NCBI GenBank assembly: GCA_012838135.1
Contig: DUPV01000036.1
Location: 1-41,100, forward strand
From: Clostridiaceae bacterium
GTDB lineage: Bacteria > Bacillota > Clostridia > Saccharofermentanales > DTU023
Direction: 5' to 3'
DNA: 41,100 nucleotides
The stretch's first letter is position 1, and every line of letters starts with the position of its first letter. Both the position numbers and the translations under genes were made by a program. Below the pieces are notes generated by a model that did not search any database, was not told the origin of the DNA, and saw only the letters and a program-made list of their open reading frames with translations. Below, in pieces: positions 7,833 to 15,094 of the stretch.

Positions 7833-8595
7833 AGTTATTCTAAAAATTATCATGTGGATTTTGATTATCGGCTTTTTGAGTAATTCTATTTTGCTAACCA
7901 TTTCCTACTCTTTTTATAAGGGGAAGCGCCAGATGGATGAAATCAATGTGATTCCGCAAAAACTAAATTATACAGAAAAGTTAACAGGATACGGTTATAA
8001 TCTGACAAACGAATCCGATACGATCATTTTATGCTTTGGCGGTTCTTATTATGTTGCTTACAATACCGTCGGTATTTATGCTCCTTTTTATGATGTTCCA
8101 TTCCTGGCTGTCGATTATTATGGGACGCAAGACAGCCAAGGTAAAATGAATCTGCGTTCAATGCAAGCATCTGCAGAGGAGCTCTATGATTGGGCTAAGA
8201 CACAGTATCCGGGGAGAAAAATTGTAGTGATCGGTCATAGTTATGGTTGCGGTATGGCTGCCTATCTTGCATCAGTTCGTAACTGTGATCAATTGTATTT
8301 ATTAGCAGGATTTCGCGATTTTTCTGATCTTTATAATAAAATTATACCCATATTTTGGGGACCGTTGAAGGTATTCATCTCTGAAAATATCACAGTAGCT
8401 GAATATGCACGGCAGACTACTTGTCCGGTAACCATCATTGGTTCCGATGCGGATCAAACACTGAAAAGTGAGATTCAAAGGAAGTTAGCCGAAAATTATG
8501 AAACAGCCGATTTGCAAATTTTTGCAGATATTGAACATGAAGACTATTTAAAGGACAAAAGAATTATTTCTCTGATTCAAGAATCGATTGATTAG
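7804..8595 (+). CDS. Membrane-anchored alpha/beta hydrolase
   Basis: This 263-residue protein has one N-terminal membrane segment (about 10-33) and an alpha/beta-hydrolase fold. The nucleophile elbow is GHSYG (Ser146). A candidate acid lies in GSDAD (Asp215 or 217) and the His in IEHED (His245), so the catalytic triad appears complete. CFGGSYYV (77-84) is the likely oxyanion region. It overlaps the upstream flavodoxin-like gene by up to 29 bases. ATGs at 7804, 7807 and 7819 are all possible starts. Substrate unknown; linkage to flavoproteins suggests detoxification or use of an ester or peptide-like compound, which is inference. Confidence 0.78.
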   Translation: MMASKMEVVRVILKIIMWILIIGFLSNSILLTISYSFYKGKRQMDEINVIPQKLNYTEKLTGYGYNLTNESDTIILCFGGSYYVAYNTVGIYAPFYDVPFLAVDYYGTQDSQGKMNLRSMQASAEELYDWAKTQYPGRKIVVIGHSYGCGMAAYLASVRNCDQLYLLAGFRDFSDLYNKIIPIFWGPLKVFISENITVAEYARQTTCPVTIIGSDADQTLKSEIQRKLAENYETADLQIFADIEHEDYLKDKRIISLIQESID

Positions 8596-8690
8596 GGTTA
8601 TCTCAAAATGTTGAGCAGTGTGAAATTTTAATTTGCACAGCAACGAATCATGAGCAGTTTTCATGGTTGAGGTATTTGGGATACAAGATT

Positions 8691-8722
8691 GAAAAAGGGA
8701 GTCGTCTTTTGGGACAACCCCC
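8691..8722 (-). terminator. Rho-independent terminator of the GntR-ABC operon
   Basis: Read on the minus strand, GGGGGTTGTC and GACGACTCCC form a 10-bp stem (two G-U pairs) around a 6-base loop and are followed by TTTTTC. It lies 13 bases beyond the permease stop codon and is well placed to end the minus-strand operon. Confidence 0.75.
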
Positions 8723-8734
8723 CCCTAAAATTTC

Positions 8735-9526
8735 TTATTTTACATTGCTATACTTAAGCTCGGCTCCGCGGAAGAGCAGAGAACCTATGACAATACAAAT
8801 AATAATGATTATAGCACTAGCCATAATAAAGTTGCCAAGACTTTGCAGAATCCAATTGAGGCCATTGACAAAAGGCCTGGCAAGGATAAGGGAAGGAACG
8901 TCCAAATCTTCTATTGCCACTTTGTCTATCAGATATTCCAAACTGCCAATCAGACCGTTCAGAGTAATGATACCGAAAGGTACCCAGAAAATTATCCTGC
9001 CCAGCCAGTTAAGCCGATAATTAATAGTGGCAAGCAAAAGACCGATAAAATATATCGTTACGTACAAAAAGATGAGGATTATTAATATCTGACCGAAACC
9101 AATTAACCCGCTTTGATCTATTTTAATAGGGATCAGAGCAAAGATGCCCGGTGTGTAAAGACCCAAACTACGACTGATCCATTGCATTAGGTGAAAGTAA
9201 ATATTAACCATAAAACTTGTAAGTACTCCAAAACAGAAGCCTTCAATAATAAAAGCCTTGGTAATCGTAGCTTTGGGCACCTGATTTTGGGCCAAGAAAT
9301 AGTATTCCTCTTTGAAGGTGATTAATCCGGATACAAAGCAGGCAATGAAATATACACCTTCAATACCACCTATTTTTACATTACCGCTGCTAAGAGCGAC
9401 AATAAATTCTACGAGATACATAAACGTCATCACACCTAAGAAGCTGAGAATGAATTTATTGTAGTCACGAGCTAAGATTTTGATTGATGTCAGTAACAAA
9501 GATTGATTTTTTCTATTTGTCTTCAT
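8735..9526 (-). CDS. ABC transporter permease (GntR-linked)
   Basis: This 263-residue integral membrane protein has about six hydrophobic segments and a short basic N-terminus. It shows no periplasmic-binding or ATPase motifs. It follows the ATPase gene by nine bases and should form the transport channel with it. Comparable GntR(YtrA)-ATPase-permease sets in Firmicutes often respond to cell-wall-active compounds, but the substrate here is unknown. AGGAGG lies six bases before the ATG, which fixes the start. Confidence 0.8.
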   Translation of the reverse strand: MKTNRKNQSLLLTSIKILARDYNKFILSFLGVMTFMYLVEFIVALSSGNVKIGGIEGVYFIACFVSGLITFKEEYYFLAQNQVPKATITKAFIIEGFCFGVLTSFMVNIYFHLMQWISRSLGLYTPGIFALIPIKIDQSGLIGFGQILIILIFLYVTIYFIGLLLATINYRLNWLGRIIFWVPFGIITLNGLIGSLEYLIDKVAIEDLDVPSLILARPFVNGLNWILQSLGNFIMASAIIIIICIVIGSLLFRGAELKYSNVK

Positions 9527-9535
9527 ATGAACCTC

Positions 9536-10393
9536 CTACTTATCTCTCTTCTTGCTGTAAGCCACAAAAATATCTTGTAAACTGGCGCGGCTTGTTTTAA
9601 TGCCATCAGGTAGATCCGGAGTTACAGAAGGTCGGCGTATGAGTAGGGAAACGAACCCCAGATTTTCTTTCTTTTCGATCACCGAATATGATCTTTCAAT
9701 CTGTTCTATCTGCTCTGAAGGACCCGTTAGATAAAAGTGAGATGTAATTATATTATCCAGATTATCTTCCAGGAAAATCTGACCGTGGTCAATGAATATG
9801 ACCTCTTCTAATAAATTGCTGATCTCATCAATCAGGTGTGTGGAAAGAACAATTGTATTTTGCTCTTCCCGATAGATACGCAAAACCTCGTTATAAAATA
9901 ACTCTCTATTGACGGCATCATGCCCTAGGGTTGGCTCATCAAGGAAGATAAAACCTGCCCTGGTCTGCAGAGCAACAATAGAGCGGACAATTGCAAAATT
10001 TCCGGTCGACAACTGATTGAGTCGTTTCTTCTCATTAATACCGAAGTCTTGTAAAATCTGCAGTACCTCATCAAGATTAAATTTGGGATAGAATTGACTC
10101 GTGTAGTAACAGAGTTCCTTTACCTTTAGTAACTCAGGAAAAGTTTTATCCGGTTCGGAGAAGTATAGCTGGCGCGACGTAGTATCGTCTAAAATGGTCT
10201 TACCATTATAGAGTATTTGTCCACTTGTCGGTCTGATTCGATCAGCAATAATTTTAAGTAAGGTGGACTTGCCTGCTCCGTTTCGTCCTAACAGACCATA
10301 AATTTTTCCTGCTTGCAGCTCGAGGTTGACCTTATCTAAGGCTAAAACATCACGATAATTCTTCGAAATATCACATATTTTAATTGTTTGCAT
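9536..10393 (-). CDS. ABC transporter ATP-binding protein, atypical signature
   Basis: This ATPase of about 285 residues has Walker A GRNGAGKS, Walker B FIFLDEPT and an H-loop STHLIDE. The signature motif reads LSTGN instead of LSGGQ, which is a notable divergence at the residues contacting the ATP gamma-phosphate. The last 70 residues form a divergent C-terminal domain. Of the two adjacent in-frame ATGs (10396 and 10393), the second is better spaced from AAGGAGG. The coding region overlaps the end of the GntR gene, so the two are translationally coupled. It powers the permease next to it. Confidence 0.87.
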   Translation of the reverse strand: MQTIKICDISKNYRDVLALDKVNLELQAGKIYGLLGRNGAGKSTLLKIIADRIRPTSGQILYNGKTILDDTTSRQLYFSEPDKTFPELLKVKELCYYTSQFYPKFNLDEVLQILQDFGINEKKRLNQLSTGNFAIVRSIVALQTRAGFIFLDEPTLGHDAVNRELFYNEVLRIYREEQNTIVLSTHLIDEISNLLEEVIFIDHGQIFLEDNLDNIITSHFYLTGPSEQIEQIERSYSVIEKKENLGFVSLLIRRPSVTPDLPDGIKTSRASLQDIFVAYSKKRDK

Positions 10394-10754
10394 CATCTGC
10401 CTCCTTAATCCACCGGATAAGATTTTCCATAGAAATATCCAACTGCTTTGCCTCTTTGATCAGGGGAGACAGGTAACTCTCCTTAAAAGCAGTTTGTCTT
10501 TTTTGCTTCAACATTTCACGTGCTCCTTTTTTAACAAAAATGCCAATACCGCGTTTCTTGTAGCAAAAGCCTTCATCAACCAAAGTATTTACTCCTTTAC
10601 CGGCTGTAGCCGGGTTAATCTGAAAGGCCTGAGACAATTCTGTCGTTGATGGTATCTGTGTTTCTTCCGCATAGGTCCCGGCAAGAATTGCATCCTCCAA
10701 GCCTTCTTGTATTTGTAAGTAAATGGGTCTTTGGTCCTGATTATTCAGTTTCAT
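10380..10754 (-). CDS. GntR family (YtrA-type) transcriptional regulator
   Basis: This 124-residue regulator has an N-terminal winged helix-turn-helix (about residues 10-75, with IPSTTELSQAFQINPATA as recognition region and a KKRGIGIFV wing). A short C-terminal helical tail replaces a large ligand-binding domain, which is the hallmark of the YtrA subfamily. It is the first gene of the regulator-ATPase-permease operon and probably represses it by binding the inverted repeat just upstream (10780-10808). GAAGGGAG precedes the ATG. The inducer is unknown. Confidence 0.88.
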   Translation of the reverse strand: MKLNNQDQRPIYLQIQEGLEDAILAGTYAEETQIPSTTELSQAFQINPATAGKGVNTLVDEGFCYKKRGIGIFVKKGAREMLKQKRQTAFKESYLSPLIKEAKQLDISMENLIRWIKEADDANN

Positions 10755-10779
10755 AAGTGCTCCCTTCTTACTTTACTGG

Positions 10780-10808
10780 TTAACTACTTGACTAACTAAC
10801 TAGTTAAC
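10780..10808. promoter_or_regulatory. GntR/YtrA operator candidate
   Basis: GTTAACTA (from 10780) and TAGTTAAC (ending 10808) form an inverted repeat separated by about 13 bases, about 26-54 bases upstream of the GntR start. The half-site GTTAAC is itself palindromic. The position suits autoregulation of the regulator-ABC operon. Confidence 0.55.
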
Positions 10809-10825
10809 ATGATTTTAATTCAAAT

Positions 10826-10849
10826 AAAAAGACCTGTCAAGGCCTTTTT
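10826..10849 (-). terminator. Probable terminator, possibly bidirectional
   Basis: AAAAAG and CTTTTT flank CCT and AGG around a 4-base loop, with one internal mismatch. T-runs occur on both strands. It lies about 160 bases past the stop of the minus-strand hydrolase gene and before the GntR promoter. Confidence 0.5.
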
Positions 10850-11008
10850 AAAAATTTGTATTGAAATCAATTGTATTTAATATTAATTAATCTTGTATGT
10901 TATTACCGGAATTTGGATTAAATCATATTTATTTTAAAAAATTCAGATGATAATGAAATAATATTCTTGGATGGTTAGCTCAGTTCGACTTAACGGTATA
11001 GAAGTACA

Positions 11009-11938
11009 CTATTTATATTGATTGAGAAAATCATCGAGCGCTTTATTGATTTCTTCACTGTGTCCTGTCATCATATGTCCGCCGTCAGGAAAAGTAACAA
11101 GTGTAAGATTCGGAAACCTATGCTGAACATTTTCCACTTTATCAAAACTTGCTACCGGGTCATCTTCCGAATGTAGAATCAAGACAGGTATACTTAATTC
11201 TTCAATGTGATACTGATCAAAATTTCTTTCCATATCGGGATTTGTCAACTTACCGTCTAAAACAACTCCGGCTTTTCTCTCGGAAATCGGCTGGATAGTT
11301 TCTACAGTTGATGCCGGCATACCCATTAAGGCAGGCATGAGGGGACTGATTAAGTACATGGCATAATCGGACAGAAGCGGTTCCGGAGGCGCTTGATATT
11401 CAAGATAAGTTTCCGGTTTTTCATTGACCGGCATGGCGGAACAAAATAGAATTAAGCCTTTAACACGTTCCGGATAGTCAAGAGCAAACCGAATGGCAGG
11501 AGTACCTCCGGCGGAAGTTGCTAAAACGAAGACTTGATCTATTGCCAAATAGTCGAGCAGTTCATTAAATGCATCAGCCTGATCTTCAGGCGTTCCGGTT
11601 CCTTTTACGGCAGAACCGAGGTAGCCAAAACGTGACGGGGCAAGCAAGCGGTTTTTGGATTCTCTGTTTTTTATACTTTCATAAGCCTGATCATAACCGC
11701 CGAAGATACCATGGACAGATAATATAATCTCACCTTTACCCTGATCGATGTAAGTAACCGAACCATATGAGAGATCTGCAGTCTTAACCTTATATGAATC
11801 AAGCTTTGCTTGAGCCTTATTTAACCCTTTGGCACAACGTATACCCTGAATCAGGAAATATAAAAATATTACCATTAATAAAGCGAATAATATCCATTTC
11901 ATTTTTTGACCCCTTGCTTTTTTATTCTCTTTTGTCAT
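11009..11938 (-). CDS. Membrane-anchored alpha/beta hydrolase
   Basis: This 309-residue protein has one N-terminal membrane segment (about 14-31) and an alpha/beta-hydrolase domain. SVHGIFGG (74-81) is the oxyanion region. The nucleophile elbow is ATSAGG (Ser142), with Ala at the first position where GxSxG enzymes have Gly. Asp260 (SEDDP) and His288 (DGGHMM) complete a triad. Start at 11938 is supported by AGGAGAG eight bases upstream. It lies downstream of the TetR gene on the same strand with a 160-base gap that contains its own candidate control sites, so it may be part of the TetR regulon. Substrate unknown. Confidence 0.8.
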   Translation of the reverse strand: MTKENKKARGQKMKWILFALLMVIFLYFLIQGIRCAKGLNKAQAKLDSYKVKTADLSYGSVTYIDQGKGEIILSVHGIFGGYDQAYESIKNRESKNRLLAPSRFGYLGSAVKGTGTPEDQADAFNELLDYLAIDQVFVLATSAGGTPAIRFALDYPERVKGLILFCSAMPVNEKPETYLEYQAPPEPLLSDYAMYLISPLMPALMGMPASTVETIQPISERKAGVVLDGKLTNPDMERNFDQYHIEELSIPVLILHSEDDPVASFDKVENVQHRFPNLTLVTFPDGGHMMTGHSEEINKALDDFLNQYK

Positions 11939-11991
11939 TTTAGAAGCTCTCCTGTGTATTGTATATATTCAATCTTTGTACTTTGTATCAA

Positions 11992-12003
11992 ATGGAATTC
12001 CAT
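11992..12003. promoter_or_regulatory. 12-bp perfect palindrome upstream of hydrolase gene
   Basis: ATGGAATTCCAT lies 54 bases upstream of the hydrolase start. A direct repeat ATATTCAATCTTT flanks it at 11965-11977 and 12033-12045. On the minus strand a TTGATA hexamer begins just after the palindrome, with a TATATA-like element about 18 bases on, so it may be an operator at the hydrolase promoter. Confidence 0.3.
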
Positions 12004-12098
12004 ACCCGTTGAATAGGGAATATATTTATAAAATATTCAATCTTTATGTTATAAGCAAAAATCACATCGCATGTTAATATTTACGTTATTTCCATAAT

Positions 12099-12740
12099 CT
12101 AAATAATATTTAGAATTTCCGTTATAAGACGAAAAAAGTGATAATAGTCGTCTGCCTCATTCAGATTAAACCCCAAAAGCTGATCGATAATTTGGCGATT
12201 TAAAAAGGCGGATTGAATACTTGCTAAAAGCATGAAAGCCTTTAACTTTCTGATATTTTCTTGCTCGGTAGCCGGAATTGCTTTAAAAATTGCTTTGTAG
12301 CTTACGGATGAATTACTTTCTGCGTTTGGCTGTGCAAGGTCGGACAGCATAGAAATTTTTGAGATCTCCGGATTGTTTAACAGAAAAGTAAAAACACTTG
12401 CAATGAAAGATGCCATATCTGATTTTTCATTTTGTTCCGAATTATCTTTTTGTTCTGAATTTTTCTGATGTAGGGAATTACGGTTACTTTCCGAATTTTC
12501 TATTCCGGAAAAAGTTTTCATAACATGACTGATAATTTGTTGCACACAAATCTCAATCAATCTGTTTTTTGAACCAAAGTGATAGTTAATTAGTCCAACA
12601 GCAACATTAGATTTTTGGGCAATTTCTCGGATGGTGATATTTTCTACTAAACCGTCTGATTTTTTGATTAAAGAGATTGTAGTCAGGATGATTTTTTCTT
12701 TTATATCCGAGACATTTTGAATATTATTATCATTTTCCAT
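12099..12740 (-). CDS. TetR family transcriptional regulator
   Basis: This 213-residue regulator has an N-terminal TetR helix-turn-helix (ITIREIAQKSNVAVGLINYH, then FGSKNRL). The C-terminal half is helical and divergent, as usual for the ligand domain, with a Ser/Asn/Glu-rich insert (about NSEQKDNSEQNEK). The open frame extends to 12797, but a strong promoter and two palindromes cover that stretch, so the ATG at 12740 is the likely start. GGAGG lies about 16 bases from it, longer than ideal. It probably represses itself. The neighbouring hydrolase or the divergent flavodoxin are possible targets. Confidence 0.85.
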   Translation of the reverse strand: MENDNNIQNVSDIKEKIILTTISLIKKSDGLVENITIREIAQKSNVAVGLINYHFGSKNRLIEICVQQIISHVMKTFSGIENSESNRNSLHQKNSEQKDNSEQNEKSDMASFIASVFTFLLNNPEISKISMLSDLAQPNAESNSSVSYKAIFKAIPATEQENIRKLKAFMLLASIQSAFLNRQIIDQLLGFNLNEADDYYHFFRLITEILNII

Positions 12741-12763
12741 ATTATTACTTATTACACCTCCGG

Positions 12764-12780
12764 TTTGAACGTTGTTCAAA
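12764..12780. promoter_or_regulatory. TetR operator candidate, start-site copy
   Basis: TTTGAAC-GTT-GTTCAAA is a perfect inverted repeat around a 3-base centre, at the predicted transcription start. It matches the second palindrome 25 bases away. Confidence 0.6.
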
Positions 12781-12783
12781 TCA

Positions 12784-12812
12784 AACATACTGAACATTGT
12801 TCAAATTGTCAA
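12784..12812 (-). promoter_or_regulatory. SigA-type promoter of the TetR gene
   Basis: On the minus strand, TTGACA (12807-12812), 17 bases, TATGTT (12784-12789). The predicted start of transcription falls inside the downstream palindrome at 12764-12780, and the spacer contains the upstream palindrome. Confidence 0.65.
12791..12803. promoter_or_regulatory. TetR operator candidate, promoter-spacer copy
   Basis: TGAAC-ATT-GTTCA lies within the 17-base spacer of the promoter. Bound repressor would occlude RNA polymerase. Centres of the two palindromes are 25 bases apart, so two dimers could bind side by side. Confidence 0.6.
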
Positions 12813-12863
12813 GTAAATAATTCTGTTAAGTAAAAATAATTTGTATTTTTCAGACTTGAATTA

Positions 12864-12888
12864 CAATTTGAATCAATGTCTCAAATTG
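12864..12888. promoter_or_regulatory. Inverted repeat in the TetR-flavodoxin intergenic region
   Basis: CAATTTGA (12864-12871) and TCAAATTG (12881-12888) are 8-base inverted arms with a 9-base spacer, about 90 bases before the flavodoxin start. They could be an operator for the divergent flavodoxin gene; the sequence partly resembles the TetR half-site TTTGAAC. Confidence 0.35.
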
Positions 12889-12975
12889 GAATCTGCTTGG
12901 TTTTGAGAAAATAAGATGATTAAATTTAACTTAAAAATAATGTACATAATTTTTAAAAGTGTATGCTAACAATAT

Positions 12976-13500
12976 ATGAAGGGAATTATTTTATTTCAAT
13001 CGAAATATGGTACTACGAAAAAGTATGCCGAATGGCTTTCTGAAGAAACCGGATTTTCTGTTATCGAGATAAAGAAAGCAAAAATAGAGGACGTTAAAGA
13101 GTATGACGTCATTATTTTAGGTGGAGGCATTTATGCTTCGGGAATTGCAGGAATATCCTTTCTTAAAAAATATTTTGATATATTGAAAGAAAAAATACTG
13201 ATTGTCTTTTGTGTCGGTGCATCACCTTTCAATGAAGAAGCATTACGCACTATAGCTGCTAAAAATCTTAAAAATGAATTATCGCGTATTCCCTGTTTTT
13301 ATTGTCGCGGCGCTTGGAATCTGGAAGAAATGAATGTGATAGATCGCACGATGTGTAAAATGTTGCGTAAAGTCATTGCAAAGAAAGAACCTTCAGAATA
13401 TGAGATTTGGGAAAAAGCACTAATGGCTGCAGGTGATAGAAGTTGCGATTGGACAGATAAAGAATATCTGGAGCCCATTATTAAATACTTAAATAGATAA
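12976..13500 (+). CDS. Flavodoxin domain protein
   Basis: This 174-residue protein starts MKGIILFQSKYGTTKKYA, where S-K-Y-G-T-T-K is a flavodoxin FMN phosphate loop. DVIILGGGIYASG (about 44-56) and FCVGASP (about 78-84) are the usual flavin-contacting loops. The length is close to flavodoxin/HemG-like (protoporphyrinogen oxidase) proteins, which carry the same DVIILGG-IYAG pattern. The exact role, electron carrier or dehydrogenase partner, is open. It is divergent from the TetR gene, with which it may be co-regulated. No strong ribosome binding site precedes the ATG. Confidence 0.78.
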   Translation: MKGIILFQSKYGTTKKYAEWLSEETGFSVIEIKKAKIEDVKEYDVIILGGGIYASGIAGISFLKKYFDILKEKILIVFCVGASPFNEEALRTIAAKNLKNELSRIPCFYCRGAWNLEEMNVIDRTMCKMLRKVIAKKEPSEYEIWEKALMAAGDRSCDWTDKEYLEPIIKYLNR

Positions 13501-13668
13501 ATTATCATGATCTCACTATTATTTATCTAATCAAATAAATATTTACATGCCGGCATTTAAAAGACCTTGCACACAATTAAAGTTGTACCGTCAGATAATT
13601 GGCTAAACTGAAAAAGTGTGCAGGATCAATGCAGAAAAGCTGGTAGCATATATATCAGTAACCGGATA

Positions 13669-14187
13669 TTATACGCGCTGTATTTTTACTTTGCTGATTA
13701 ATTCGGTTTTAGGAGGTTTAACTTGGTTCTGAACAGGGTAGCCGATGGCTAGTGCCGCTAAAGGAACATAACCTTCCGGTAAGTTCAAAGCATCAAGTTG
13801 AGGTGCATTTTCCTGAACCATATCTCGGATAAAACCGTATAGATAACAATTTCCTAATCCTAAGTTGCTGGCTGCCAAAGCCATATGATCAACTGCACAG
13901 GCTACATTTTCGTATGAAATCAGATTTTCCAGATTATTAGTAGACACAAATATTAAAACATTCGCACCGAAACTGCGGTCATTTCCATTTATAGTCGAAT
14001 ATTCACGAATTCTATTTAATGCTGATTCACTTTGTACGACAGTGAAATGTAAATTGTTATATAAACCCCTCCCGACAGGAGCATTACCACCAACAGCTAA
14101 AATTTCATCAATCAAATGATCAGCAACAGGCTGATCAGTATAAGCTCTGCATGAATGACGTAACTTTACTAAATCTAAAAAATCCAT
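13669..14187 (-). CDS. Nitroreductase family protein
   Basis: This 172-residue flavoenzyme is a short nitroreductase. RHSCRAYTDQPV (about 9-20) is the N-terminal FMN-binding signature, GLGNCYLYGF is the central conserved helix, and LPEGYVPLAALAIGYP precedes the C-terminal FMN-contacting segment. Family members use NAD(P)H and FMN to reduce nitro groups, quinones or similar acceptors. The start is firm: GGAGG lies six bases upstream. It converges with the flavodoxin gene, and a 7-bp inverted repeat (13568-13574 with 13616-13622) lies between them. The window thus holds several flavin enzymes, which fits an anaerobe. Confidence 0.87.
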   Translation of the reverse strand: MDFLDLVKLRHSCRAYTDQPVADHLIDEILAVGGNAPVGRGLYNNLHFTVVQSESALNRIREYSTINGNDRSFGANVLIFVSTNNLENLISYENVACAVDHMALAASNLGLGNCYLYGFIRDMVQENAPQLDALNLPEGYVPLAALAIGYPVQNQVKPPKTELISKVKIQRV

Positions 14188-14392
14188 AAAAAACCTCCAT
14201 TTAAAAAATTGGTCTGTTAATTTTAAAAATCTTCCTTAGTTAACAGAGATAAAAAATAATTGATTCGTTTTAATATTGTAACATAAGTTTAACAGTACAG
14301 GTGGTTTATAAAATTTATATAAGATTATATTATGGTTCACAGTTTAAGTTTAAGTTATAATAATGTCAGTAAAAAGAGGAACCCGTTAAAAA

Positions 14393-15052
14393 ATGATATT
14401 CACTAACTTATTAATATTAATCACAGCACTTTTTCTCATTATATATGGGAATCTTAATATTTGGCTTGGTTTACCGCTATTGATTTTATCTGTAAGCGGA
14501 TTGACATTTCAAGTGGTTAAGATAATCAGTCTTAATTTTCGCTTAAATAAAATTAAAAGAAAATCGAAAGTAAAATGGGTTGGTGAGTTTGTTTTAATTG
14601 AAGGTTTGAATCTTGTTACAAATCAAAATATATATTTGATGTTGACACGCAGAGATGATCTGTTTTTAAAAGCTGAACAAGATGAATTCAGAGTTAACAT
14701 ATCAGAGCTAGATGGTATATTTATTACCAAAGGACAATACTTGTTAAATTTAACCGATAATGAGATTAAGGATTTTGTAAACCGGGAAGCCGGTAATCCG
14801 GTTTTTAACAATGTCAGAAATTTAATTCGTAATAACCGTAATTATGCACATAAATTCGTTATTTTAATTTCCTTAAAATCAAAAAGCGATATTTATTATA
14901 ATATTCGCATGAATCAAGATTTAATAATTATGATTTTAATGCATGGCAATAATAACTTTAGACGCTTTATTAAACGACCTGAAATTAGAAGTAAGGTTCG
15001 TTTTTATAATAAAAGAATGAATAATACACGCTTAAGAGAAGAACTCGGATAA
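14393..15052 (+). CDS. Uncharacterised membrane protein preceding MoxR gene
   Basis: I do not recognise this 219-residue protein. Two hydrophobic segments lie at about residues 2-20 and 23-45, so it is probably membrane-anchored with a cytoplasmic domain. That domain is basic and rich in Asn, Arg and Ile, ending with NKRMNNTRLREEL. No Cys or His cluster or nucleotide motif is evident. It lies 42 bases upstream of the MoxR gene in the same direction and likely belongs to the MoxR-DUF58-transglutaminase operon. AGAGGA lies about 12 bases before the ATG. Function unknown. Confidence 0.65.
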   Translation: MIFTNLLILITALFLIIYGNLNIWLGLPLLILSVSGLTFQVVKIISLNFRLNKIKRKSKVKWVGEFVLIEGLNLVTNQNIYLMLTRRDDLFLKAEQDEFRVNISELDGIFITKGQYLLNLTDNEIKDFVNREAGNPVFNNVRNLIRNNRNYAHKFVILISLKSKSDIYYNIRMNQDLIIMILMHGNNNFRRFIKRPEIRSKVRFYNKRMNNTRLREELG

Positions 15053-15094
15053 AAGCAATGAGTTAATTCTTGTTTTTTTGGAAAGGTGTTTCAG

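Noticed and set aside
8667-9085. Plus-strand open frames opposite the ABC permease
   Set aside because: They lack ribosome binding sites, and the minus strand encodes a convincing permease in operon context with terminator.
12764-12803. TGAAC-N3-GTTCA palindromes as LexA boxes
   Set aside because: The spacer is three bases, while LexA boxes use four (GAAC-N4-GTTC). Adjacency to the TetR gene explains them better.
13561-13622. TGCACAC/GTGTGCA repeat as a terminator between flavodoxin and nitroreductase
   Set aside because: A 41-base loop and no T-run; reported only as a repeat in the neighbouring gene note.
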